Below are positions 46,474 through 55,286 of a stretch of DNA of 64,000 nt, piece after piece. Position 1 is the first letter of the stretch. The number at the start of each line of letters is the position of its first letter. The translations under genes were made by a program, and so were the position numbers. Origin of the DNA: SAR202 cluster bacterium (GTDB lineage Bacteria > Chloroflexota > Dehalococcoidia > Lucifugimonadales > UBA1123); the NCBI GenBank assembly GCA_030752795.1, contig JASMDM010000067.1, positions 124,001 through 188,000 on the forward strand. The letters are read 5' to 3'. The notes beneath the pieces were generated by a model, which saw only the letters and a list, made by a program, of their open reading frames with translations, was not told the origin of the DNA and searched no databases.

Positions 46474-48801
46474 CTACTTTCGTATCTTGAATATGCTGAC
46501 GTCGCCCTGGTGGAACACCGAATCCATGAACTCGGGGAACTTCTCCATCCCGGATTCGCCGTACTTCGTTCGTTCGCGCCCGCCAATGTACACGTAATCT
46601 ACGTCGTACTTGGCCAACAGGTTCTCAGCCTCTTCCGGGTCCATCGTCTCGTAGATCCGCGCCACGTCGCCTTCGCGACCATCGAGAACCTCGTGTGATC
46701 CGCGCCACTGAATCTCGTGGCCCGGCCAATTGATCACGGTGGGCACGCCCGTGCTGCGCGAGATGAGACCCGAATCGAACCACTCTCCGACCGCCTCGAG
46801 AATCGCGGCGTCTCGTTCGATTTCGTCCATGACGAAGAAGATCGCGGCATACTCGGCTTTCGACGTCCGTTCGACGAACGCCAAGCCGTCGAGAGTGGTG
46901 TCCCGGTCAGGGAACCCGGACTTGCTCGCGGCGGCCGCGGCCGTGTAATAGAGCGACCCAACCAGTAAGATGACGACCCCCGCGGCCCACACGGTAGCGC
47001 TCGCACGTTTCCACGCCCGCAGGACCCGCCGAACGACCAGCCAGTAGTATATGGCGAAGCCAGAAGCTGCGGCAAGAAGAATCCACGCCTGGTAGTACAG
47101 CTTGAACACGGTGTTCATGCGCTCGCTCGGCGGTCCGAAAGAATCGTCGGCATACAGGAGCTCGGCGCCCATGATCAACCCGAGGCCGACCGTCGCCACC
47201 ATCAGGGCGAACGAAAGGCCGTTGACGCCACGAGCCCGAGCAAACGATATCGCCGACCACGTGCTCAACACGATGAGCGTCAGGAACGGGAGTATGTGCA
47301 CCAACCGAGCGGCCGGCCCTTCATCGGTGTCGAGGGATTGAGATCTCACGAGTACCCACACCGCATACGGCAGAAACCCGATCGCCAGCGAATACAAGCC
47401 GACCCTGCGCCAATCAGACGCCAGCCTCGTCCTCCAGAACGACACGACGATAAACGGTCCCACAATCGCCAGCGGCAGACCCCACATCAGAAACAGATGC
47501 GGATAACGCGTGGTCGTCGCAACCGCCCCGATCCCTTCGACGGAAGCGGCGAATGTGGTGTAGTAAGGAACGAACAGCAGCACCGCCAACCCGAAGACGG
47601 GCAGCGCCTGTTCCTTCAGCGTTCGCAATATCGGCATAATCCCGCCGTCGGAAGTCGCATAAGCCTTCAGTGCGATCGCGCCGAGAAACAGGATTGCGTA
47701 CGTCGGCAGGTCCCACATGTTCGTGAAAGCCAGGCCGCCCAGAGACAACCCCATCGAGCCAACAAGCGCGTACGTGTGGGGTTGCCGCCAGTCGAGATGC
47801 GGAGTGCCCGTTCGAAATAGGTTCCACGTGAAGCCCACGAAAAGTAGTGCAAACGGAATCGCAGACACGTGGGGATGCAGGTCCCCGAGAATGAAGCTGA
47901 AGAACGGGAACTCCTGGATCGTGTAATCGATCCCGTTCCCCAGATCGAACGTGTTGATTACTCGGGTCGCCCGGAACCACCACCAGAAGTCGTTCGGGGT
48001 CCAACTGTCGGTCGGCGTCTCGGCGGGTCCGTCGAGCCCGTCGATCGCGATCCAATCGTAGAATCCCTGTCCGCCTATCGCGTTGGCTTTCCAGAACTCC
48101 AACACGCCCTCGAGGTTGCCGACAACACCCAGCACGATGCCGGCCGCGACCCCGGCGATCACGGCGTGCGCCCACCTGCGCGACTCCGATCGCACCATCG
48201 CCGCGACGAGTCCGAACAGCCCCATCGCGGCCAGCGCCGGGATAAGCGCTAGCGACAAGTTGTACGAGTAGTTCGTCGGCACATTCGCGAGCTCGGTGAC
48301 CGCGCCCATCATCCAATAGCCGAAGTAGTAGTAGCTGATCGACTCGCCGCGCAGCCATGGGTCTTCGGGCTGACCCGTGGTCGCTAGGACGGACGCGTTG
48401 AGGAACGCGTGGTCCATCGGCTGCTCGGTGTGGTCGATGGCGGGGTCATACGCTCGAAAGACCGTCCAGGCGACGAAGAAGACGAGGAAGATCGCCTCGG
48501 CCGCGATCAACGCCCGTCGTTCGAGGACGATGAACGCTTTTAGCCCGACGCGCTCACGCCACGCGATCCAACCTCCGAGAGATGCCATCGCGACGAAGAT
48601 CACGATGAGCGACACTCGCACGCTGGGCACGATGCCTAAGGCGCCCAGTATCCAGGATAAGTAGCCGACGATCAGGATGCCGAGCGGTTTGCTGAAACTG
48701 AAGCCCCGATCGGGCATCCGTTGAAACAGGTAATAGGCCAGCGGAAACGCCGCCAACCCAAGGGCTTCGACCGTTATCAACCATGACAGGACGTGGAGCA
48801 C
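46474..48801 (-). CDS. DUF2298 ('Chlor_Arch_YYY') membrane protein
   Basis: 775 residues with many helices. The domain name comes from the triple Tyr, here SISYYYFGYWMMG; MDHAFLNASVLATTG and GDLHPHVSAIPFALLFVG are also typical. The C-terminal soluble part (VPTVINWPGHEIQWRG, YVYIGGRERTKYG) resembles GT-C glycosyltransferase tails. It is the upstream partner of the Agl23-like gene (13 bp apart). GTG at 48801 lies 6 nt after a TATAAT, so the transcript would be leaderless. Confidence 0.85.
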   Translation of the reverse strand: MLHVLSWLITVEALGLAAFPLAYYLFQRMPDRGFSFSKPLGILIVGYLSWILGALGIVPSVRVSLIVIFVAMASLGGWIAWRERVGLKAFIVLERRALIAAEAIFLVFFVAWTVFRAYDPAIDHTEQPMDHAFLNASVLATTGQPEDPWLRGESISYYYFGYWMMGAVTELANVPTNYSYNLSLALIPALAAMGLFGLVAAMVRSESRRWAHAVIAGVAAGIVLGVVGNLEGVLEFWKANAIGGQGFYDWIAIDGLDGPAETPTDSWTPNDFWWWFRATRVINTFDLGNGIDYTIQEFPFFSFILGDLHPHVSAIPFALLFVGFTWNLFRTGTPHLDWRQPHTYALVGSMGLSLGGLAFTNMWDLPTYAILFLGAIALKAYATSDGGIMPILRTLKEQALPVFGLAVLLFVPYYTTFAASVEGIGAVATTTRYPHLFLMWGLPLAIVGPFIVVSFWRTRLASDWRRVGLYSLAIGFLPYAVWVLVRSQSLDTDEGPAARLVHILPFLTLIVLSTWSAISFARARGVNGLSFALMVATVGLGLIMGAELLYADDSFGPPSERMNTVFKLYYQAWILLAAASGFAIYYWLVVRRVLRAWKRASATVWAAGVVILLVGSLYYTAAAAASKSGFPDRDTTLDGLAFVERTSKAEYAAIFFVMDEIERDAAILEAVGEWFDSGLISRSTGVPTVINWPGHEIQWRGSHEVLDGREGDVARIYETMDPEEAENLLAKYDVDYVYIGGRERTKYGESGMEKFPEFMDSVFHQGDVSIFKIRK

Positions 48802-48807
48802 CGCCAA

Positions 48808-48813
48808 ATTATA
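48808..48813 (-). promoter_or_regulatory. -10 element of the DUF2298/Agl23 operon
   Basis: TATAAT followed by TTGGCG and then GTG; no Shine-Dalgarno can fit. Confidence 0.4.
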
Positions 48814-49001
48814 CACGCAAGGGAATCGCGTCACGTGTGAACGGAACCTTGCACGAGACTTGTCGCCCACTTCGCCTCGTGCTAACCTCTAGCCCTGATT
48901 CGAACCCACTCGCAATTGCCTTCTAGAACCATCGCGGAGATCGGTTCCTGTAGCGATCTCGAAGCGGACACCAACGGTTATCGAACCCCGGAGGAGACGC
49001 C

Positions 49002-50126
49002 ATGGACCTCGGCTTGAATGAAGCACAGCAGATGCTGCAAAACAGCGCGCGGGAGTTCCTCGAGGCCGAGTGCCCCGACACCTACGTCCGTGCGATGGAA
49101 GAAAACGAGCGCGGCTACTCGCCCGAGATGTGGACGAAGCTCGCCGAGCAAGGCTGGATTGGGTTGACCATCCCCGAACAATATGGAGGGGTCGACCTGA
49201 CCTTCACAGACCTGACAGTCCTGCTGGAGGAGATGGGACGCGCACTACTCCCGGGACCGTTCTTCTCGACAGTCGTCTTGGGAAGCCAGGCCATCCAGCT
49301 CGCCGGGTCCGACGAGCAGAAATCCGAGTTCCTCCCTCGCATCGCAACGGGCCAGCTCATCGTGACGCTTGCGCTTACCGAGCCGACCGGCCGCTGGGAT
49401 GCCGCGGGAGTCGAAACCACCGCCACGCCGTCAAGCGACGGCTACGTCATCAACGGCACGAAGCTGTACGTGCCCAACGCCCACGTCTCCGACTATCTGG
49501 TGGTCGCCGCGAGAACCGGAGACGCGGAAGGCGACGTCAGCCTGTTCATCGTACCGCGCTCAACATCGGGCGTTAGCCAAACCTTGCTCAAGACGATCGC
49601 CTCCGACCGACAGTCGGAAGTCGTGTTCGAGAACGCGACCGTGCCAGCCTCTACCCTGCTCGGCGAGCTCAACGGCGGTTGGGACACCATCGAACGCGTC
49701 CTCCAGTGGGGCGCCGTCGGCAAGTGCGCCGAGATGGTCGGCGGCGGCCGGCAGGTGCTGGACATGACCGTCGACTACGCCAAAGAGCGAGTCCAGTTCG
49801 GCAGACCGATCGGCAGCTTCCAGGCGATCCAACACCACTGCTCGAACATGGCCACCGAGGTCGAGGCGTCTCGCCACATCACCTTCCAGGCGGCGGCGCG
49901 CATCTCCGACGGGCTCGACGCCGCGAAAGAAGTTGCCATGGCAAAGGCGTGGGTCAACGACTCTTACCGCCGCGTGTGCGACCTCGGGCATCAGTGCCAT
50001 GGGGCCATCGGCTTCACCAAAGAGCACAACATGCAACTCCACTCGCGCCGCGCCAAAGCCGCCGAGCTCATGTTCGGCGACAGCGACGTCCACCTGGAAT
50101 CCGTTGCCCAGGCAATGGGCCTCTAG
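49002..50126 (+). CDS. acyl-CoA dehydrogenase
   Basis: 374 residues. N-terminal alpha domain with GLTIPEQYGGVDLTFTDL, FAD-contact region LALTEPTGRWD, and C-terminal helix bundle (ERVQFGRPIGSFQAIQHHCSNMA, CHGAIGFTKEHNMQLHSRR). The usual catalytic Glu region near the end cannot be fixed by eye. Introduces the alpha-beta double bond in an acyl-CoA, passing electrons to ETF. GGAGGAG precedes the ATG. Fits with the MaoC and CoA transferase genes in the window, though distant. Confidence 0.9.
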   Translation: MDLGLNEAQQMLQNSAREFLEAECPDTYVRAMEENERGYSPEMWTKLAEQGWIGLTIPEQYGGVDLTFTDLTVLLEEMGRALLPGPFFSTVVLGSQAIQLAGSDEQKSEFLPRIATGQLIVTLALTEPTGRWDAAGVETTATPSSDGYVINGTKLYVPNAHVSDYLVVAARTGDAEGDVSLFIVPRSTSGVSQTLLKTIASDRQSEVVFENATVPASTLLGELNGGWDTIERVLQWGAVGKCAEMVGGGRQVLDMTVDYAKERVQFGRPIGSFQAIQHHCSNMATEVEASRHITFQAAARISDGLDAAKEVAMAKAWVNDSYRRVCDLGHQCHGAIGFTKEHNMQLHSRRAKAAELMFGDSDVHLESVAQAMGL

Positions 50127-50304
50127 CAGCCGAGGTTGGATTCGGCACGTGAGAGTCATCAACTACATTGAGTGGTGCTCGACGCTTCTCGCGATGCTGA
50201 ACGTTCTGCTAAAGGATCAAAATGACGCCAATTGGTCGAGGGCGCGTAAGTTGCTTGTTGCGATCACGGCCAAGCCGAGTTCCGTCCATGGCAAGCCGCG
50301 CGCA

Positions 50305-50335
50305 CATCCGTTCGCCCTGAGCCTGTCGAAGGGCC
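50305..50335. repeat. REP-like element, copy 2
   Basis: Starts CATCCGTTCGCCCTGAG; stem arms GCCCT/AGGGC co-vary with copy 1 at 16255-16285. Confidence 0.6.
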
Positions 50336-50475
50336 GCCCACACGCAACCCTCGCCCAGGCCGTGATGGTCATCATTCGAATACGTGACGCTCAACGCTTC
50401 ACGCCGTGCTGGATGGCAGGGAAACCAAGAAGCGTTTGGGATCGATCAGGCAACAAGGCGCGTCCATCGACCAGC

Positions 50476-50503
50476 TTCTTCTCCTTCTGCGGAAGGAGAA
50501 GAA
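50476..50503. repeat. perfect 12-bp inverted repeat
   Basis: TTCTTCTCCTTC / GAAGGAGAAGAA with loop TGCG, no T-run after it, embedded in CGACCAG...GAATGACACA as also seen at 18914-18955. Confidence 0.6.
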
Positions 50504-50709
50504 TGACACACTTCGTTCGGCACCATCTGATATGTTTATCGCCATCAGGCAGACCCCGCGCAGCAAACCTCAATCCGGACACACGCCCATCATTGAGTCG
50601 CATCACCAAATCGAACACCGGCTTGCAGCTTGTCGATAGTCGTTCACGAATGCCGACGCCGCCGGATGTCCAGCCGCCCACCCACGCTTGAACGCCCGAG
50701 GAACCGCCC

Positions 50710-51495
50710 ATGCAGCAATTCGACCGAACCGACGCTGCATTCTACGACTTCATCGCCAAGGGTACGCCAGGCGACGTGGATTTCTACCTCGACGAAATCC
50801 GCAAGACCGGCTCTCCCGTACTTGAATTAGGCTGCGGAACCGGCAGGGTCATGATTCCGGTCGCGGAGGCGGCCCACGACGTGGTGGGGCTAGATCGTGC
50901 CCCGGCGATGCTTGAGATAGCCAGGACGAAGGTCGCGAAGCTGCGCGAGGACGTCAGGGCCCGGATTCAGATCGTCGCAGGGGACATGCGCGACATCGCG
51001 CTGGGACGGCGATTCAAGATGGTCTTGATTCCCTACGGGGCTTTCATGCACTTGATGACGATAGAACACCAACGGGCGGCTTTGATCAGCGTCCGCGACC
51101 ACCTGGAAGACGGCGGTCTGCTCGTGTTCAATATCTTCGACCCCAATCTCGAAGGAATCGCGGCCGGCTCGTCTTACTCGGGACAAGCGTTGAATCGTCT
51201 CGCCGAGTTCGAAGATCCGGAAACGCAAAACAAAACGGTCGTGTGGGAGACTCGGAATTTCGATCTAGAGCGACAAGTCGTCTCGATTTACAGGATTTTC
51301 GAGGAGTTGGACGACAACGGTGTTGTGCGGAAAAAGACCTACACGCCATTGGAGCTGCGGTGGTCCTATCGCTACGAAATGCAACACCTGCTGGAACTGT
51401 GCGGGTTGGAGGTCGATGCGCTGTACGGGGATTTCGACCGGGGACCGTACAAACCGGGCGTCGAGCAGGTCTGGGTGGCACGCGCGGCAAGCTAG
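50710..51495 (+). CDS. class I SAM-dependent methyltransferase
   Basis: 261 residues. Motif I LELGCGTGRVMIP, acidic VVGLDRAPAML, GDMRDI and LEDGGLLVFN. Paralogue of the enzyme at 17967 with the same closing YGDFDR motif. Substrate unknown. GAGG precedes the ATG. It is followed 122 bp later by the permease operon but a separate promoter-like TATATT lies between. Confidence 0.85.
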   Translation: MQQFDRTDAAFYDFIAKGTPGDVDFYLDEIRKTGSPVLELGCGTGRVMIPVAEAAHDVVGLDRAPAMLEIARTKVAKLREDVRARIQIVAGDMRDIALGRRFKMVLIPYGAFMHLMTIEHQRAALISVRDHLEDGGLLVFNIFDPNLEGIAAGSSYSGQALNRLAEFEDPETQNKTVVWETRNFDLERQVVSIYRIFEELDDNGVVRKKTYTPLELRWSYRYEMQHLLELCGLEVDALYGDFDRGPYKPGVEQVWVARAAS

Positions 51496-51617
51496 GCTGT
51501 GCTATATTCATGGGCAACCCAATAGCGCACAGGGTTGATGTTGGACGCAGAATTGGCCCGTGCAGCATGTGTGGATGTTTGGGAAGGGGCGGTGTCTGCA
51601 TACGACCAAGGTTCTGA

Positions 51618-54600
51618 ATGCACCCATTAACGACTAGCAAGCTCATTTTCAAGCGCCTGATCGACGACTGGAAGCTGCTTCTCAGCATCTTCGTCGGCAT
51701 CTTGATCGCGACGAGCCTCGTTGCCGGGGCGCCCATCTATATCAAGACGCTTGAGCGCCAGGGCCTAGACACGGCGATCGATCGCTCCGAGCCGCGATTC
51801 TTGAACGTCTATGCCGTCGCGCCGTACATCGCCTTGTCCCGGCCTGCCCTCGAAGAATCGGACGAGATCATCGATCGCGCTTCGCTAGGCAACATCGGGG
51901 AAATTTTCAGAACCCGCGAACGCTACCTCAAAACCTCGACGTACTTGGTCGGGACAGAAGGCAGAAACCTCGACCTCGATCCAAGCCAATTCGTCTCACG
52001 CGGCTATTTCCAGTTCCTATCCCACTTGTCGGACCACGTCACGTTCCGCGAAGGCCGAATGGCCGGCGGCAACATCGAGCAAGGGCCGGACGGCCCGATC
52101 ATCGAGGGTGTGGTCGGCGAGATCACCAGCACCGTATTCGACCTCGGCATCGGCGATGTAGCTGTCATGGCGCCGTCGATGGCCGACACGGGACACGTGA
52201 CCGTCAGGATCGTCGGGATCCTCGAAGTGAACGATCGTGAAGAGGAGTACTGGCACCTTAATCCGAACGTGTTCTTCGCCCCGGAACCGCTGACCGAGAT
52301 TCCGGACGTCGGGGTGGATATCGACCCCGAAGAGGTTCCTCTCTCGCTGTTCACCTCGTACGACGCCATGATCGAAGGCGTTGGCAAAGCGTATCCGGGC
52401 AACATGGTCTCGTCGAGCTGGTTCACTTTCATCGACAAGGAACGGCTCAAGCTATGGGGCATGAATGAGGCCAGGGCAAATTTAGACCAAATGGAAGCCG
52501 ACGTATCGGAGAAGCTCCGCGGGTCCGCGGTTTTCACGGGGATAAATCGGCTTCTCGACCGATTCGAGAGACGTAGCTTCTTCACCAGCGTGCCGCTGTT
52601 GTTGTTGCTCGTCGTGATGGTCGTCACGGTGTTGTATTACACCACGATGATGGTCTCGTACCTCGTCGGCAGCAGGAACAGCGACGTCGCGCTGCTCCGA
52701 AGTCGAGGCGTCAGCACTGTTCAGCTGGTCAAGCTTTACGCTTTCGAGGGGCTCATTCTGACCTCGACGGCCGCGGTTGTCGCGCCGTTCATCGCGATGG
52801 GAACCATCTCCTTCGCCGGAAAGCTGGGCTACTTTGAAGAGATCACCGCGGGAGCGCGGTTGCCGGTCGAGCTCGGTTGGGCTCCATTCGCGGTGGCCGC
52901 GGGGACCGGCCTGTTGTGCCTGGCGATCTTCGTTTTGCCCGGAGTGATGGTGGCCCGGTCCGGACTCGTGGTGCACAAACTGCGCTCGTCCCGTCCGCCA
53001 TCGACGCCGTTCTTCCAACGCTTCCACGTGGACATCGCGTTGCTGGTTCTCGGTGGTTTGGTCTTTTGGGAGCTCTACTCCCGAGGACAGGTGGTGTCCA
53101 GGGGTTTGTTCTCCGACGCCACCGTCAACGAGACGCTGCTGTTCGCCCCCGTGCTCCTGCTGACAGTGGTCGCGCTCTTATTCATGCGCTTCTTCCCGCT
53201 CATGGTCAGATACCTGAGCGGCGACTCGCCGGCGCTGATGCACATGTTCGGGGTTGCCGTCCTCGCAACGCTTGCATCCTTGATGGCCGTTCGCGGTCTC
53301 AGAGCCGACTCGGGCTTCGACTGGGTGGGGGATTTCGCAATCGTTGGCGGTGTCGGCCTGATGTATCTCGCCGCCAACAGAACCTCGTCGCCTTGGAATC
53401 GCGCCGCGGCGCTGATCGCGCAGACCGGACTCGTCGCTCTGTTGATCTACGGCGGACTTCCGGGACGCGATGACATCCTGTTGATCCCCACGATAGCGCT
53501 CGCGTTCCTCGTGCCGCTGCAGCTTATCTATCTGCTTACGCACAACCTCGCCCGCGTCTACCCCGTTTGGACTTCCATGGCGATCTGGCACATGGCCCGG
53601 AACCCGGTGCAATACAGTTGGCTCGTGCTCCTGCTGGTCATGGTGACCGGGCTCGCGGTGTTGGCTACGACCGTGGGCGGAACGCTCGACCGCAGCTACG
53701 AGGAGCGAATACTCTACGAGGTGGGCGCCGACCTGAGGGTGACGGGCGTGCCTTCGTACTACACCCGGACCATCTCTGACTTCAAGGAGATGTACCTGGA
53801 GATCCAAGGGGTGACCGCGATCTCCGTCGCGCTCCGAGGGGGAGGCTCCGTCGGATCAACGTACGCGGGCAGCGGATTCGCGATGCTCGCCTTGGAGTCC
53901 GAAGACTTTCCGTACATCTCATGGTACCGCGACGATTTCTCCCGCCAACCTCTGACGGGGGTGATGCGGTCGCTGCAAGGAAGCGCCAAAACGGAGCCGA
54001 TCGAGATTCCCGACGACGCCACGAGCCTCCAAGTTTGGGCGGAACCGCAAGAGGCGTACTCCAACATGTTCCTGTGGATGGTCGTTCGTGACCGCGAGGG
54101 CGTTCTAGACACCGTGTCGTTGGGATCGGTCGGACAATCAGAGTGGCACTTGATGGAAGTCGACATCCCCCACACCCTGAAGACTCCGCTGTCTTTGGTC
54201 TCGGTGCAGATCTACGAGCCGGTGTTCGGGCCCGCGGGCACGGTCGGATCCATCCGCCTGGACGACATCCAAGCCGGTTTCAGCAACGGCAAAGAGGCTG
54301 CCGTGCTCGACGACTTCGAGGGCCCAAACAAGTGGACGACGCTGGCGACGTCGCTGATCTCTTCTGACAGGATCACCACCTCTCGAACAGCTCCGTTGAA
54401 CGGTCAACAATCAGGGGTGTTCTCGTTCGGAAAAGACACCGACGCCGGGATCCGCGGGTTCTATCGCAGTCCGTCCGGCGGTCCGGTGCCGGTCGTGACC
54501 AGTACAACGTTCAGCGAAATCTCCGGCGCCCAGATCGGCGACCAACTCATCGTGAACATCTTCGGCCGAATGATCCCGATCAGGATCATGGACACAGTCG

Positions 54601-55274
54601 AATTCTTCCCAACGTTGGATCCATCGGAAACCGGATTCTTGCTGGCGGACCTGGACAACATGTTGGGCCATCTCAACCTTCTGAGTCCGATCGCGATGAT
54701 CAGACCGAACGAGCTGTTCGTCGCCGAGGTGCCCGGCGCAAACGAGGCGGTCTACGAAACCGCGTTGCGCCTGTCGGGTTCACGCGAACTGGTTCATGAC
54801 AAGGCGACCCTGCTTGAGGCCATTGAACTGGACCCGTTGATCACCGCCGGATGGAAGGCGATGGTCCTGCTGGCCGTAGGGATAGTGCTATTCGCCGCCT
54901 CCATGGGTTACATCACCTACCTGTTGTCGTTCTCCAGCCAGAGCCGTAGCGAGATGGGCTTCTTGCAAGCGCTGGGCGTCACAAAACGCCAAATGGGTTT
55001 CCTGCTGGGAGCGGAACACCTTGTCATCGTGTCCATCGGGTTAGTCATCGGGACCGTGACCGGTTTCGCTATGAGCGATATCATGGTGTCCGGCATCGCC
55101 GTCACCGAAACTGGGGAAGCCGTACTGCCCCCATTCATACTGACCACGCACTGGTCGCTGCTTGGGCCGATATTCGTGGTGATGTTGGCGGTGTTCGCGG
55201 CGGCGCTGTATTGGCTCTCTCGCATGGTAACCAACGTGAACTTGCAGGAGCTTTCCAGGATGGAAGATGAGTAG
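51618..55274 (+). CDS. giant FtsX-type ABC permease 1
   Basis: 1218 residues. First helix at about 20-40, a large outer domain to about 335, a three-helix FtsX unit (VPLLLLLVVMVVTVLYYTTMM...), then roughly six further helices, a second helix at about 680 and a second outer domain (about 700-1080), and a final three-helix FtsX unit (MVLLAVGIVLFAASMGYITYLL...). This is the two-FtsX-domain layout of LolCE/MacB-like mechanotransmission exporters. First gene of the four-gene transporter operon; its partner follows 12 bp later. Confidence 0.85.
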   Translation: MHPLTTSKLIFKRLIDDWKLLLSIFVGILIATSLVAGAPIYIKTLERQGLDTAIDRSEPRFLNVYAVAPYIALSRPALEESDEIIDRASLGNIGEIFRTRERYLKTSTYLVGTEGRNLDLDPSQFVSRGYFQFLSHLSDHVTFREGRMAGGNIEQGPDGPIIEGVVGEITSTVFDLGIGDVAVMAPSMADTGHVTVRIVGILEVNDREEEYWHLNPNVFFAPEPLTEIPDVGVDIDPEEVPLSLFTSYDAMIEGVGKAYPGNMVSSSWFTFIDKERLKLWGMNEARANLDQMEADVSEKLRGSAVFTGINRLLDRFERRSFFTSVPLLLLLVVMVVTVLYYTTMMVSYLVGSRNSDVALLRSRGVSTVQLVKLYAFEGLILTSTAAVVAPFIAMGTISFAGKLGYFEEITAGARLPVELGWAPFAVAAGTGLLCLAIFVLPGVMVARSGLVVHKLRSSRPPSTPFFQRFHVDIALLVLGGLVFWELYSRGQVVSRGLFSDATVNETLLFAPVLLLTVVALLFMRFFPLMVRYLSGDSPALMHMFGVAVLATLASLMAVRGLRADSGFDWVGDFAIVGGVGLMYLAANRTSSPWNRAAALIAQTGLVALLIYGGLPGRDDILLIPTIALAFLVPLQLIYLLTHNLARVYPVWTSMAIWHMARNPVQYSWLVLLLVMVTGLAVLATTVGGTLDRSYEERILYEVGADLRVTGVPSYYTRTISDFKEMYLEIQGVTAISVALRGGGSVGSTYAGSGFAMLALESEDFPYISWYRDDFSRQPLTGVMRSLQGSAKTEPIEIPDDATSLQVWAEPQEAYSNMFLWMVVRDREGVLDTVSLGSVGQSEWHLMEVDIPHTLKTPLSLVSVQIYEPVFGPAGTVGSIRLDDIQAGFSNGKEAAVLDDFEGPNKWTTLATSLISSDRITTSRTAPLNGQQSGVFSFGKDTDAGIRGFYRSPSGGPVPVVTSTTFSEISGAQIGDQLIVNIFGRMIPIRIMDTVEFFPTLDPSETGFLLADLDNMLGHLNLLSPIAMIRPNELFVAEVPGANEAVYETALRLSGSRELVHDKATLLEAIELDPLITAGWKAMVLLAVGIVLFAASMGYITYLLSFSSQSRSEMGFLQALGVTKRQMGFLLGAEHLVIVSIGLVIGTVTGFAMSDIMVSGIAVTETGEAVLPPFILTTHWSLLGPIFVVMLAVFAAALYWLSRMVTNVNLQELSRMEDE

Positions 55275-55286
55275 GAATCTGACTGC

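Larger units (their letters stand above)
50127..50709. other. intergenic region rich in repeat-like elements
   Basis: 583 bp without a supported gene. It holds a REP-like copy (50305-50335) and a perfect hairpin (50476-50503) related to sequence at 18914-18955. Confidence 0.55.

Noticed and set aside
48890-48920. GGTTCGAATC-like tRNA T-arm on the minus strand
   Set aside because: Flanking bases do not pair as a T-stem and no acceptor or anticodon arm can be built.
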